From: Deltaproteobacteria bacterium
Lineage (GTDB): Bacteria; Myxococcota_A; Polyangia; Polyangiales; Polyangiaceae
Assembly (NCBI GenBank): GCA_016218915.1
Contig: JACRCQ010000022.1
Coordinates: 124,001-188,000, forward strand
DNA: 64,000 bases
Direction of reading: 5' to 3'
A program made the position numbers and the translations under genes. A model generated the notes under the pieces. It did not search any database. It saw only the letters and a list, made by a program, of their open reading frames with translations, and had not been told where the DNA came from. This document shows, piece after piece, positions 51,544-60,290 of this stretch. The first letter of the stretch is position 1. Each line of letters starts with the position of its first letter.

Positions 51544-52632
51544 TCAGCGACCTGCCTGGTGGCAGTCCCGGGGGACGGATCGCATCGCGCGCCACATCGC
51601 AGGCGCAACGCCCACGGTCTTCTTGAACGCCCGGCTGAATGCAGCCTCGGAGCCGTATCCGATGCTCTGTGCGATCTCCGCCATGCTCGACGGTCCGGCA
51701 AACAGCGTCCCAGCGATCTGCATGCGCCACTTCGCGAGGTACTGCATCGGAGGGACCGCGACGAACTGCGTGAACCGCTGAGCCAACACGGATCGCGAGG
51801 CTCCCACCTCCCGAGCGAGGACGTCGAGGGTCCAAGAGCGAGCGGGGTGCGCGTGAAGCGCTGCAAGCGCACGTCCGACCAGATCGTCACGAAGACCGGA
51901 CAGCCACCCGGCCTGCGCGCGGTCGAGCGAGGCGACGTACTGCCGCACAACCTCCACGAACATCAGCTCGCTGAGCCGTGCGAGCACGACTTCCCCGCCG
52001 GCCTGGGGCGTACACGTCTCGATCAGCGCAGAGCTCATGAAGTGATCGAGCATCTCGCCGTGGCTGCCGCTGCGCCTCTTGACATGCATCACGCGCGGCA
52101 AGGCGGAAAGCAGCGGGTTGAACGGTCGAGCGTCGCACGCGAGGAACCCGCACACGAGCTGCACAGGATCCTGGCCAGTGCCGCCGTAGTCCACGCGCAC
52201 GGGCAGCCGCTGCAGAGCCGATTGCTCATGAAAGGTGAGATCGACCGGGCCGCGCATGCCGGCGCTGCTCGCCACCACGTGCGCATCGCCTTGCGGGAAC
52301 ACGATGACATCGCCGCCCTGCAGCCGAACGGGCTGCTCGCCAACGAGCCCAGCCCAGCACGAGCCGGATGTGACGACGTGGTACTCGATGACGTGCTCGG
52401 CTCCGGGCATGACAAAGGGGGCAAGCTCTCGGGCAGGCGGAGCCTCGGCAACCCAGGGACTGGAAGCGCTTACCGCGTAGTACACCGCACCCCGGAGCCG
52501 CACGGCGTGGAGCACCTCGGACAGCACGTCCACGCTCTTCGGGGAATCGGGCAGCGCTCCGGCCGCACGACCCGCACGTCCGCTCGCAACTGCCTGCGGA
52601 CTGTCGGTCATGTCAAATCGACGCTCGGTCAT
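51544..52632 (-). CDS. AraC-family regulator with cupin-type sensor domain
   Basis: 362 residues. The N-terminal cupin_6-type ligand-binding domain (about 35-210: GAVYYAVSASSPWVAE, HVIEYHVVTSGSCWAGL, LQGGDVIVFPQGDAHVV) is followed by a C-terminal double helix-turn-helix (about 265-350: WTLDVLAREVGASRSVLAQRF, and IAQSIGYGSEAAFSRAFKK). It is a typical one-component transcription regulator responding to a small molecule. It is divergent from the methyltransferase gene, with a perfect inverted repeat between, so the methyltransferase is the likely target. The ATG at 52632 follows GGGGCGGGGG. Confidence 0.9.
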   Translation of the reverse strand: MTERRFDMTDSPQAVASGRAGRAAGALPDSPKSVDVLSEVLHAVRLRGAVYYAVSASSPWVAEAPPARELAPFVMPGAEHVIEYHVVTSGSCWAGLVGEQPVRLQGGDVIVFPQGDAHVVASSAGMRGPVDLTFHEQSALQRLPVRVDYGGTGQDPVQLVCGFLACDARPFNPLLSALPRVMHVKRRSGSHGEMLDHFMSSALIETCTPQAGGEVVLARLSELMFVEVVRQYVASLDRAQAGWLSGLRDDLVGRALAALHAHPARSWTLDVLAREVGASRSVLAQRFTQFVAVPPMQYLAKWRMQIAGTLFAGPSSMAEIAQSIGYGSEAAFSRAFKKTVGVAPAMWRAMRSVPRDCHQAGR

Positions 52633-52670
52633 TCCCCCGCCCCTCTGCTGGACTTCATAGAGCGTCGAGG

Positions 52671-52687
52671 GGCCGATGCCATCGGCC
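52671..52687. promoter_or_regulatory. Perfect inverted repeat between divergent araC-like and methyltransferase genes
   Basis: GGCCGAT (52671-52677), GCC, ATCGGCC (52681-52687): a 7+7 palindrome with a three-base centre, 33 bases before the methyltransferase start and 39 bases from the regulator start. Candidate operator, or a leader hairpin. Confidence 0.4.
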
Positions 52688-52719
52688 GAAACAGGAGAAT
52701 TCAACCGGGGGAAGCGACC

Positions 52720-53568
52720 ATGACTCTCGAGATTCAACGCAGCGCACAGGGCGCGCGAGCGCCGCAGATCGACCTCAACAGCATCAAGGCACGCCAGAAG
52801 GCCACCTGGGGTTCTGGCAACTACGCAATCATCGGCACCACGCTTCAGATCGTGGGCGAATCGCTCTGCGAAGCCGCCGACGTCCGCGCAGGCGAGCAGG
52901 TCCTGGACATTGCGTGCGGAAATGGAAACGCAGCGCTGGCAGCAGCACGCCGGTGGGCTCGGGTGACCGGCGTCGACTACGTGCCTGAGCTTCTGGGCAA
53001 GGCGCGCGAGCGAGCGCAGGCAGACGGCGTGACGATCACGTTGCGCGAAGCGGATGCCGAAGCGCTGCCCTTCGCCGATCGCAGCTTTGAGGTGGTACTG
53101 TCCACGTTTGGCGTGATGTTCGCGCCGAACCATGTGGCAGCCGCCTCAGAAATCCTGCGGGTGTGCCGGCCAGGAGGACGCATCGGGCTTGCATGCTGGA
53201 CGCCCGAGGGATTTGTAGGGCAGATGCTGGGGGTGGTAGGGCGCCACGTTCCACCGCCTGCCGGGCTGATGCCTCCATCGCTCTGGGGCAAGAAGGAGCA
53301 CCTGGCAGCACTGCTGGGCGATGGGGTTTCCAAGATGGAGATCGAGCGCAAGCACTTCAAGTTCCGCTACGAGTCTGCCGCGCACTTCATCGAGATCTTC
53401 AGCTCCTACTACGGGCCGATGCACAAGGCTTTTGGCGCACTCGACGACAGCGGGCAGAAGTCACTGACCCAGGACCTGGAAGCGCTGATCCATCGGTTCG
53501 ACGAAGGCGGTGGGAGATCGCTGGTGGTTCCAGGCGAGTATCTGGAGGTAGTTGCGGTCCGGAGGTGA
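52720..53568 (+). CDS. Class I SAM-dependent methyltransferase
   Basis: 282 residues. The SAM-binding motif I is VLDIACGNGNAALAAAR (about 62-78), motif II VTGVDYVPELLGKAR, and the Methyltransf_11 signature EADAEALPFADRSFEVVLS. The C-terminal cap starts at about residue 160 and would determine substrate. Proteins of this type methylate small molecules such as quinones, glycerols or antibiotics; no specific substrate can be read from the sequence. It is divergent from and probably controlled by the AraC-type regulator. Confidence 0.88.
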   Translation: MTLEIQRSAQGARAPQIDLNSIKARQKATWGSGNYAIIGTTLQIVGESLCEAADVRAGEQVLDIACGNGNAALAAARRWARVTGVDYVPELLGKARERAQADGVTITLREADAEALPFADRSFEVVLSTFGVMFAPNHVAAASEILRVCRPGGRIGLACWTPEGFVGQMLGVVGRHVPPPAGLMPPSLWGKKEHLAALLGDGVSKMEIERKHFKFRYESAAHFIEIFSSYYGPMHKAFGALDDSGQKSLTQDLEALIHRFDEGGGRSLVVPGEYLEVVAVRR

Positions 53569-53617
53569 GCCTTCGATGGCAGTGAGATAACCCCACAGCC
53601 CCAGGGCGCGGGACGCG

Positions 53618-54739
53618 TCACCCAGCCGCGGCCAGCTCTGCAGCTCGACGCTTTTCCGATCGCGTGAGGAAGTACACGGCCACGAAGATCAACCCGAGCG
53701 ATACCCAATCCTGCAATCCGGGCGCCTTGCCTCCGCACGCCGCCCAGAACACCAGGGTCGCCGTCGTTCCTGCAATCAGCGACGTCAATCGATTCACCAG
53801 CCCGGCAAACGTGGCTGTTCTTCCCTTGAACATGAAGATGAACACGCTGAAGAACGCCACGATCCCGAACGCTGTGCCGCTCAGTACGGCAAGGGGCCAG
53901 ATCGGCTTGGGCGCCACGAGCGATGAACGAAACTCCGTGACAAGCGGGGATTGCACTCCGAACCAGCGTGGCGCGAAGAACGCCACGACGCAACCCAGCG
54001 TCAGAACCACGCTCGCAGCGATCTGCTCGATCCCCATGAACCCGCGGTTGTCGAGCTTCACCCCGGCCTTCCGCGTGTTCTTGTAGTAGTTCATGATGTA
54101 GATGCGTATTGCGTAGCTCGCCAGGTAGCTGCCGAGGATCGCCACGGCGGCGGGCGAATGCACGAAGTCGAACGAGGCGTCCGAAGACCCGAGCACCAGG
54201 TGCACGCTGACCGCGAGAATGGCGCAGATCACGCCGAGGTCTTCCTCCAGATACACCTTCTTCTTGAGGATGCCCTGGCGAATCTGGACGGCGTCGACCA
54301 GCCGTCCGATCACGATCACGCTCCCTCGCATGATCACCATGGCCACCATCACCGAGATCGGGAGCGAGTACATCAACGTGGTCGTGGGGATGACGATCGC
54401 GGTGCAGACACCGGAAGGCACGATGTACAGGAGCTCTCGCGGAATGCGAAGTCCGATGAGGGCAACGAGTTCATTGGACTCGATCCGGTACCATCCTCGC
54501 ACGAAGACCCAGACCAGGCAGAGCAGCGTGCCGCCAGCGGTGTTGTAGACGAGGTATTCCATGCCGGTCATGGCAGGGAGCCCCTGGTCCGCAGGGCCCT
54601 GGAAGTACTTCACCGACACGCCTGTGATCACGTAGAAGAGGAAGTAGCCGGCGCAGAGCTGGATCAGGCGAGCGGTGCTGCCGTCGCGATTGGCCGACGC
54701 CGCAGCTCGCGCTCCTGCTGGCCCCTGTGGATTGGGCAT
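53618..54739 (-). CDS. Multi-pass membrane protein of the drug/metabolite transporter type
   Basis: 373 residues, about nine or ten hydrophobic helices (LIQLCAGYFLFYVITGVSVK; YNTAGGTLLCLVWVFVRGWY; LPISVMVAMVIMRGSVIVIG; WVSLGLIFVAVYFLTRSEK). The arrangement of two five-helix halves with the 'MRGSVIVIGRL' turn resembles EamA/DMT permeases, which export or import small metabolites. The ATG at 54739 is chosen; the upstream extension overlaps doxX. The DoxX-family gene is 53 bases upstream on the same strand. Substrate unknown. Confidence 0.7.
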   Translation of the reverse strand: MPNPQGPAGARAAASANRDGSTARLIQLCAGYFLFYVITGVSVKYFQGPADQGLPAMTGMEYLVYNTAGGTLLCLVWVFVRGWYRIESNELVALIGLRIPRELLYIVPSGVCTAIVIPTTTLMYSLPISVMVAMVIMRGSVIVIGRLVDAVQIRQGILKKKVYLEEDLGVICAILAVSVHLVLGSSDASFDFVHSPAAVAILGSYLASYAIRIYIMNYYKNTRKAGVKLDNRGFMGIEQIAASVVLTLGCVVAFFAPRWFGVQSPLVTEFRSSLVAPKPIWPLAVLSGTAFGIVAFFSVFIFMFKGRTATFAGLVNRLTSLIAGTTATLVFWAACGGKAPGLQDWVSLGLIFVAVYFLTRSEKRRAAELAAAG

Positions 54740-54792
54740 CGCACCGTCATGGCATGAATCGGAGGATGCGGGCAAGCCCGGACCTGCTGCGT

Positions 54793-55254
54793 CTACCTGC
54801 GCACAGCGTCGAAGCTCACCGCGCCTGCGCCGAAGTGCAAGACCAGCAGCGCGCCACCGAGCATCGCCACGTTCTTCATGAACATCGCCATCTGCATCTG
54901 AATCATCATCGGATCGGTCAGGGACCAGAAACGGTGCATCATCAGGGTGACCGGCACCAGGAAGAGCACCAGCAGCAAGGCTCCCAGGCGCGCGCGATAG
55001 CCGAGCAGCACGCTCAGCCCTCCGACCAACGCTAGAATCCCGGATGCCGGGACGAGCAGTGCGGCATAGGGAACACCCGCACTGGCCGCATAGGCAATCA
55101 CCTGGTGGCTGAAATGCTTGGGTGCGCTGAGCAGGAAGATCAGCGCAAACATCGCGCGTCCGACAGGCGCAGCGAGCTTGACGACCTCTCGCTCCCAGGC
55201 TGCGAGCTCGGCTCTTCCGTGATGATCTGGAGCCCCGACTGCATGTGATTTCAT
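54793..55254 (-). CDS. DoxX-family membrane protein
   Basis: 153 residues with four hydrophobic helices in the DoxX arrangement: PVGRAMFALIFLLSAPKHFS, PYAALLVPASGILALVGGLS, ALLLVLFLVPVTLMMHRFW and MAMFMKNVAMLGGALLVLHF. DoxX proteins occur in membrane redox or stress-protection complexes. It follows a GGAGGACC ribosome-binding site. The Met-rich MMIQMQMAMFM run is notable but common in the family. Upstream of the DMT-type gene. Confidence 0.88.
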   Translation of the reverse strand: MKSHAVGAPDHHGRAELAAWEREVVKLAAPVGRAMFALIFLLSAPKHFSHQVIAYAASAGVPYAALLVPASGILALVGGLSVLLGYRARLGALLLVLFLVPVTLMMHRFWSLTDPMMIQMQMAMFMKNVAMLGGALLVLHFGAGAVSFDAVRR

Positions 55255-55471
55255 GATGGTCCTCCGTGATGCTCTGGTGCTCGCTGCAATGGGCGACAAG
55301 AGCCTCGACTCGTTGCGCATCCACGACGGTGGAGTCGGCGAGTCAGGAGCGGGGGGGACGCTCGGCTCAGTGGTCGGATGCAACGCGCTGGAATGGGCTG
55401 AGGCGGCTGTTGGTTGAGCGAGCGGGAGTCAGCGCAGACGTGCTTGGGCGCCGTGCATTCGGAGGTCGTAC

Positions 55472-56077
55472 ATGTTCCAGCTCAGCCATCTCATCCATGC
55501 AGCGGCGGTGCCATTGTCGATCGCTGCGCTGTTCACCACCCGATCGTGCCTGCGAGACACCAAACCATTGTCACGAGCGTCCCCGTCCCTGGAGGCAGCC
55601 CAGGTGGCCGATGCGGCCCAGGCGCTCGATCAAGCCGAGATCGACGAGGCATCGCTTGCGGTGGAGCGGGCTGCAACGCCGGAGGTACGGCAATTCGCTC
55701 ATCAGGTCGCTGACCAATCGACCCACGAGCGGGACAGGCTCGCATCGTTGCTCTCCGCAGAGCATATCGCTGTGATGTCCGGTGAAGTCGGCGAGCAGGT
55801 GCGTCACAGCGCCAATGCGACCCACGCCGCGCTGATGCTCGACAAGGGCGTCTCGTTCGACCGGGACTATCTCTCCAGGGAGGTGAAGAGCTGCGAGAAT
55901 GCCGTGTCGCGGCTCGATGTCGAGCTGCTGCCCCACGCACGGGATGATGCGCTGAAGTCCCGCCTGCGCAATGTGACTCGCGCGGAGTTCGAGGACCGGC
56001 TCGAGACAGCGAAGACGCTCCAGCTGCAGCTCACTTCGAAGCTTGCCGACGCGCATTCGGGCAAGCCGCATACCTGA
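55472..56077 (+). CDS. DUF4142 (ferritin-like fold) exported protein
   Basis: 201 residues. A hydrophobic N-terminus with lipobox-like TRSC is followed by four-helix-bundle sequence: DEASLAVERAATPEVRQFAH, VADQSTHERDRLASLLS, FDRDYLSREVKSCENAVSRL and DALKSRLRNVTRAEFEDRLE. The second and third helix pattern 'A...a.....v..fA..m..dH' is the DUF4142 signature, although the usual metal-type His is reduced here. DUF4142 genes are linked to envelope stress. Starts after GGAGGTC. Followed 24 bases later by an OmpA-like lipoprotein. Confidence 0.8.
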   Translation: MFQLSHLIHAAAVPLSIAALFTTRSCLRDTKPLSRASPSLEAAQVADAAQALDQAEIDEASLAVERAATPEVRQFAHQVADQSTHERDRLASLLSAEHIAVMSGEVGEQVRHSANATHAALMLDKGVSFDRDYLSREVKSCENAVSRLDVELLPHARDDALKSRLRNVTRAEFEDRLETAKTLQLQLTSKLADAHSGKPHT

Positions 56078-56101
56078 TTTCTGGTGAAAGGGGGATTCAA
56101 G

Positions 56102-56674
56102 ATGATTCGCAAGTTGATGCTATGCCTCGCCGGAGCCGCGCTCGTGGCTGGCTGCGGCAGCACGCCGAAACCGGCGCCGGTGGCGGCCGCTCCGCGCATG
56201 GTGTCCAGGCCTGCAGCTCCGATGACGCCAGCGCAGACGGCTGTCGTGGAGAAGGCACAGGAAGAGACTGGCGGCCAGGTGCACTTCGAGGAGACGATTC
56301 TGCAGCTTTGCCCTGGAATCAAGCCGCCGCAGTTCGACTATGACTCCTCGCGTCTCAAGGACCGGTTCAGCGACGCGCTTCAGGGGCTGGCCGGGTGCAT
56401 GCGCGACGGTGCGCTGCGCGGAAAGGAGGTGCTCCTGGTGGGCCGGGCTGATCCGCGCGGAACCGAGGACTACAACCTTGCCCTCGGAGGCAGGCGCGCA
56501 GATGCGGTGCGCAAGGCGATTGCGTCGTTCGGCGTAGAGCCGCGCTATCTGGATATCACGTCCAGAGGAGCGCTCGACGCAGTCGGCGTCGACGAGGCCA
56601 CCTGGGCCAACGATCGCCGCGTCGACGTCAAGCTCGAGGCCCATCCCAACGCCACGACCTCGACGACGCCCTGA
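56102..56674 (+). CDS. OmpA-family lipoprotein
   Basis: 190 residues. A lipobox (ALVAGC), a Pro/Ala linker (20-45) and a C-terminal OmpA domain (about 70-185). The domain includes PPQFDYDSSRLKDRFSDALQ, VLLVGRADPRGTEDYNLALG (with the peptidoglycan-binding Asp), RRADAVRKAIASFGVEP and WANDRRVDVKLE (Arg). It tethers the outer membrane to the wall, Pal-like. The ATG at 56102 has AAAGGGGGA upstream; the GTG at 56084 is rejected. Downstream of DUF4142. Confidence 0.88.
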   Translation: MIRKLMLCLAGAALVAGCGSTPKPAPVAAAPRMVSRPAAPMTPAQTAVVEKAQEETGGQVHFEETILQLCPGIKPPQFDYDSSRLKDRFSDALQGLAGCMRDGALRGKEVLLVGRADPRGTEDYNLALGGRRADAVRKAIASFGVEPRYLDITSRGALDAVGVDEATWANDRRVDVKLEAHPNATTSTTP

Positions 56675-56701
56675 TGGGCGGCATCCGCAAGGGGCAAGCG
56701 G

Positions 56702-58123
56702 TCAGCCCGAGGTTCGCGCCTCTGCCGATGAAGCCACCTCGCGCCCTTCGACGCCAGTGGCACCCTCGGGCAGTGCGGGGAGCTGCGCTTCGTCGTAGTC
56801 TGCGCTCACCCAGAATACCTCTGGCGTAGGGCGGTATTCGCTCGAGTACCCGCGCTCGACCTTGCGTCCATCGTTGTAGGTGATGCGCACGAGCGAATAG
56901 ACCGAATAGCCCTTGATCCCCTTCTGATGTCGATACGCCTTGCCTGAGGCGAGGAACGGCTTGCGCGTGATTCGACGTACGAAGGGCTGGGTGCGAGCGA
57001 CGCCGGACAGGTACTCGACCTTGGCGATCGGCTCGCCGCCCAGGATCTCCGCGCGCACGGCGTCGTTCTTGGGCAGGAACACGTGCAGCAGGATCGGATA
57101 GGGTAGAGTGTTCCTGAATCTCAGGTCGGTCGTCGGATAGGAGACCGTGGCATCGAGGCCGAATCGCGTGTAGCTCGACGGGCGGCCGTGGGGCGAGCGT
57201 TCCTCGATGTCGAGTGCGCTGTAGAGCGCTGCGGCGTACAGGGTGCTCGCTACCTGGCAGACGCCTCCGCCGACTCCATTCTGCAGCTCATCGCCTACGA
57301 TCTCAGGAGCGTCTGTGAATCCGCGGGCACGGGTGCGCGGCCCCACGACCTGGTTGTACGAAAACTCCTGTCCAGGCATCAGCACTGTGCCGTCGATGAA
57401 GTGCGCAGCGTTGCCGATGTTGACCGCCCTGCCGGCCCCTGTTCCCCACAGCTGGAACTTGGTCTCGAACGAACCGACCACGTGCTCGATGTCGACATGG
57501 GCAAGGGCCTCGGTGGTCACCCGGGCTCGAATCGGGCGAGTGACGATGCGGTACGCTTCATGCCCTTCGGCCATGCCGCGAGCCACGGAGTCGAGCGTGG
57601 CCTCGAGGTCCAGCTCTTCGCCGGTGATCTCGGGAATCCGCAGATGGGCGGTCAGATCGAGGCGGGCATCCTTGGGCTCGCGATACACCAACGGAGCGAT
57701 CTCGGAGAGCGCGGTCGCTGCCTTGCGCGCATCGATCGACCAGACCAGGGGAACGTCGATTTCGCCCCGACGCGCGCTCATCAATTCGACGGCTCGCGTC
57801 TTCCAGACGCCGGTGCGTCCGGGGCGCAGGGCAGCGTTCATGGTCGCTGCCACGTCGATCTCGACCCCCAGGTCCGACAGGTGCAGGTCGAACGCCTGCA
57901 TCCCGTTGAGCAGGGTCACCGGACGCTTGCCGGTCTCGATGCGTCGAGCATCGAGCCAGGCGCCGAGATCACGATCCGCAGGTAGAACGCGGGAGCCTAC
58001 GAACAGTCCGTGGGCGGGCCGCCCTGAAGCGGGCAGCACCTTCCAGGCTCCGACCGCGGCAGCTGCTGTGAGAGCAGCACCGGAGAGCGCAAGGGCAAGG
58101 AGCCAACCACGGGAACGGCGCAT
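56702..58123 (-). CDS. VanW-family exported protein
   Basis: 473 residues from the ATG at 58123. An N-terminal anchor (LLALALSGAALTAAAAVGAW) is followed by a peptidoglycan-binding-like region and a VanW domain (about 250-380), recognised by NIGNAAHFIDGTVLMPGQEF, the GGGVCQVASTLYAAAL motif and ERSPHGRPSSY. VanW proteins are associated with the cell wall and antibiotic tolerance, but their chemistry is unsettled. The segment VEYLSGVARTQPFVRRITRK may be a G5-like end. The ORF extends upstream into the heptamer repeat, which is non-coding in character. Not a true vancomycin-resistance cluster: no other van genes are nearby. Confidence 0.85.
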   Translation of the reverse strand: MRRSRGWLLALALSGAALTAAAAVGAWKVLPASGRPAHGLFVGSRVLPADRDLGAWLDARRIETGKRPVTLLNGMQAFDLHLSDLGVEIDVAATMNAALRPGRTGVWKTRAVELMSARRGEIDVPLVWSIDARKAATALSEIAPLVYREPKDARLDLTAHLRIPEITGEELDLEATLDSVARGMAEGHEAYRIVTRPIRARVTTEALAHVDIEHVVGSFETKFQLWGTGAGRAVNIGNAAHFIDGTVLMPGQEFSYNQVVGPRTRARGFTDAPEIVGDELQNGVGGGVCQVASTLYAAALYSALDIEERSPHGRPSSYTRFGLDATVSYPTTDLRFRNTLPYPILLHVFLPKNDAVRAEILGGEPIAKVEYLSGVARTQPFVRRITRKPFLASGKAYRHQKGIKGYSVYSLVRITYNDGRKVERGYSSEYRPTPEVFWVSADYDEAQLPALPEGATGVEGREVASSAEARTSG

Positions 58124-58173
58124 CAGTCCGATCGTAGCGTGTGTGGGTGCGGGAACGCCAGAAAGCGGAGGGG

Positions 58174-58320
58174 CGAGGGTCGAGGGTCGAGGGCCGAGGG
58201 TCGAGGGCCGAGGGTCGAGGGTCGAGGGCCAAGGGCCAAGGGCCAAGGGCCGAGGGCCAAGGGCCAAGGGCCGAGGGCCGAGGGCCGAGGGTCGAGGGCC
58301 GAGGGCCAAGGGACGAGGGG
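58174..58320. repeat. Heptamer tandem repeat, 21 units
   Basis: Exactly 147 bases built from seven-base units of the form C-G/A-A-G-G-G-C/T, mostly CGAGGGC, CGAGGGT and CAAGGGC (last two units vary). Since seven is not a multiple of three, all frames read through it without stops, producing spurious VEGRGPR-type peptides in three frames. It lies between the vanW-like gene and the carbonic-anhydrase-like gene, ending five bases before the latter's stop. Confidence 0.95.
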
Positions 58321-58325
58321 TGCGG

Positions 58326-58844
58326 CTACGCCCTCGCTTTCATGTATTCGTCCCTGAGCTCGATGTAGTGCTCTGCGCCCGTGAGGCCGAGTCGGCGCTC
58401 GTCCGGCTCGAGCTCCCGCACCACGCGGCCAGGACGCCCCATCACCAGCGAGCGCGGCGGAATCACCACGCGCGAGGTGAGCACCGTACCTGCGGCAATG
58501 ACCGATTCCTCACCGATCACCACGTTGTCCAGGATCACGCTGCCCATGCCCACCAGAACCCGGTCGCCGATCCGGCATCCGTGCAGCACGCAGCCGTGCC
58601 CGACGGTCACGTCTGCTCCCAGTATCGTCTCGGAGACCCCCCCCGTGGTGTGAACCGAGCAACAGTCCTGGATGTTCGAGCGAGGACCGATCCGGATCGG
58701 GCCCACGTCGCCGCGCAGCACAGCGCTGAACCAGACGCTCGATCCCTGCTCCAGGACCACGTCGCCGATCACCGCAGCGGTATCCGCGATGTACACGTCT
58801 TGTGCGATGACTGGCGTGAACTGCTTGAACCGAAGGATGGGCAT
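58326..58844 (-). CDS. Gamma-carbonic-anhydrase-like hexapeptide-repeat protein
   Basis: 172 residues of left-handed beta-helix repeats (VIGDVVLEQGSSVWFSAVLR; IGPRSNIQDCCSVHTTG; VGHGCVLHGCRIGD; VGMGSVILDNVVIG) with the conserved His residues of gamma-class carbonic anhydrases (SVHTT, VGHGC, LHGC). They would bind a metal between subunits of a trimer. Homologues (YrdA/PaaY type) may be carbonic anhydrases or thioesterases. It begins three bases after the miaB stop, so the two are co-transcribed. Its 3' end abuts the heptamer repeat. Confidence 0.9.
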   Translation of the reverse strand: MPILRFKQFTPVIAQDVYIADTAAVIGDVVLEQGSSVWFSAVLRGDVGPIRIGPRSNIQDCCSVHTTGGVSETILGADVTVGHGCVLHGCRIGDRVLVGMGSVILDNVVIGEESVIAAGTVLTSRVVIPPRSLVMGRPGRVVRELEPDERRLGLTGAEHYIELRDEYMKARA

Positions 58845-58847
58845 GGG

Positions 58848-60251
58848 TCAATCCTGGACGACGTTGAGGCGCACCGGGGTGCGCGTTGCAGGGCCGGCAG
58901 GGGGCAAGGGATCGAGCGGTTGGCCCTCGAGCGAATGCTTGAATGCCCGCGTGATCTTCACACGAATGATCCCTGCGCCGCGATCCACGCCGTCCACCCG
59001 GTCGAGGTGCACAATCTCGTTGCGTTTGGTGTGACCTGAGAGCTGACGCCCCCCTCGATGGCTCGGCTCTTCGACAAGCACTTCCTGAACCGTGTCCACG
59101 AGAGTCTGCAGGTGCTCGGTCATGAGCTGATCCGACAGCTCGAACACGCGGGCAAGGCGCGCGCTCTTGACCGATTCGGGGATGTCGTCGCCCAGCCGGA
59201 GCGCAGGCGTGCCTGGCCGAGGCGAGTACTTGAATGCGTACACCCCTGTGAATCTCGCCTCTCGCATGATGGAAAGCGTCTGCTCGAAGTCCTCGTCGGT
59301 CTCCCCTGGGAAGCCGACGATGATGTCGGTGGACACGGTGAGGTCCGGGCGTGCCTGACGAAGACTGCGGACGATCTCGAGGAATTCGCCACGCGTGTAG
59401 CGACGGATCATGCGCTTGAGCACAGGGTCGCTGCCTGACTGAACCGGCATGTGGACGTGGCGGCACAGGACATCGAGCTCGCGATGGGCCTGCACCACGT
59501 CCGGGCCGTAGAAGCGAGGATGCGGGCTGGTGTAACGAAGGCGCTTGAGCGCGGGGACGCCTGCAGCGACGGCGCGCAGCAGGTCGGCAAAGTCCGAACC
59601 ATTGGAAGCCCCGTCCGCGGAGCTGATCGGATTGCGATAGCCGTTGACGGTCTGGCCGAGAAGCACCACTTCGAGCGCACCGCGCTGCACGAGCTGGGTG
59701 ACTTCGTCGACGATCTCGGCGGGAGCGCGATGACGTTCCGGCCCGCGGGTGCTTGGAACGATGCAGAACGAGCAGCGCTCGTCGCACCCCTTGGAGATCG
59801 ACACGAAGGCGCTGGGAGCTGCAGCTTCGGACGAGGGCGCCAGGAAGCGCGGATCGTCGAGGTCGAAGCGGGTGCGGACCACAGGGGGAGCGCCGCCAGC
59901 GATCGCATGGGCAAGAGCAGGCAGCTCGCCGAGGTTGTCCGGGCCGAGCACGAGGTCGATGAACGGCAGGCGCTTGAGCATGGCCTCGCCACGCTGCGTT
60001 GCGACGCATCCGGTGACGGCGAGCACCGGAGGGTCGGCGCGTCGCTCCTTCAGCCGCTTGAGCTTGCCCAGCTCGCTGTCGAGCTTCTGCTCGGCCTTGT
60101 CGCGCACCGAGCAGGTGTTGATCACGATCAGGTCGGCAGCTTCGGCTGAGTCCACGGGACGCAGCCCGGACGTGCATAGCAGCTCATGCATGCGCTGGGA
60201 GTCATGCACGTTCATCTGGCAGCCGAAGGTGTGAATGAAGAAGCTCTGCAT
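58848..60251 (-). CDS. miaB: tRNA-2-methylthio-N6-isopentenyladenosine37 synthase MiaB
   Basis: 467 residues, methylthiotransferase. An N-terminal UPF0004 domain holds the auxiliary [4Fe-4S] cysteines (TFGCQMN, NTCSVRD, VTGCVATQRG). The radical SAM motif is CDERCSFC (about 147-154), followed by GPERHRAPAEIVDEV, LLGQTVNGYR, the VSTDIIVGFPGETDEDFEQ block and a C-terminal TRAM domain (ending VKITRAFKHSLEGQPL). It adds the 2-methylthio group next to the anticodon of tRNAs reading UNN. The ATG at 60251 begins the conserved MQSFFIHTFGCQMN. The frame extends nine codons upstream. Confidence 0.95.
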   Translation of the reverse strand: MQSFFIHTFGCQMNVHDSQRMHELLCTSGLRPVDSAEAADLIVINTCSVRDKAEQKLDSELGKLKRLKERRADPPVLAVTGCVATQRGEAMLKRLPFIDLVLGPDNLGELPALAHAIAGGAPPVVRTRFDLDDPRFLAPSSEAAAPSAFVSISKGCDERCSFCIVPSTRGPERHRAPAEIVDEVTQLVQRGALEVVLLGQTVNGYRNPISSADGASNGSDFADLLRAVAAGVPALKRLRYTSPHPRFYGPDVVQAHRELDVLCRHVHMPVQSGSDPVLKRMIRRYTRGEFLEIVRSLRQARPDLTVSTDIIVGFPGETDEDFEQTLSIMREARFTGVYAFKYSPRPGTPALRLGDDIPESVKSARLARVFELSDQLMTEHLQTLVDTVQEVLVEEPSHRGGRQLSGHTKRNEIVHLDRVDGVDRGAGIIRVKITRAFKHSLEGQPLDPLPPAGPATRTPVRLNVVQD

Positions 60252-60290
60252 GAGTTGGAGGGGGGAGGTGTAGCACAACCGGGCGAGGGG

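Noticed and set aside
56702..58123. Vancomycin-resistance locus because of the VanW domain.
   Set aside because: There is no vanH/A/X or VanRS pair nearby. VanW alone is common in bacteria without this resistance.
58174..58320. CRISPR array.
   Set aside because: The units are seven bases long, head to tail, with no unique spacers.
58139..58368. Overlapping plus-strand frames giving VEGRGPR-type repeat peptides.
   Set aside because: These come from the non-triplet heptamer repeat and have no start signals. They are not proteins.
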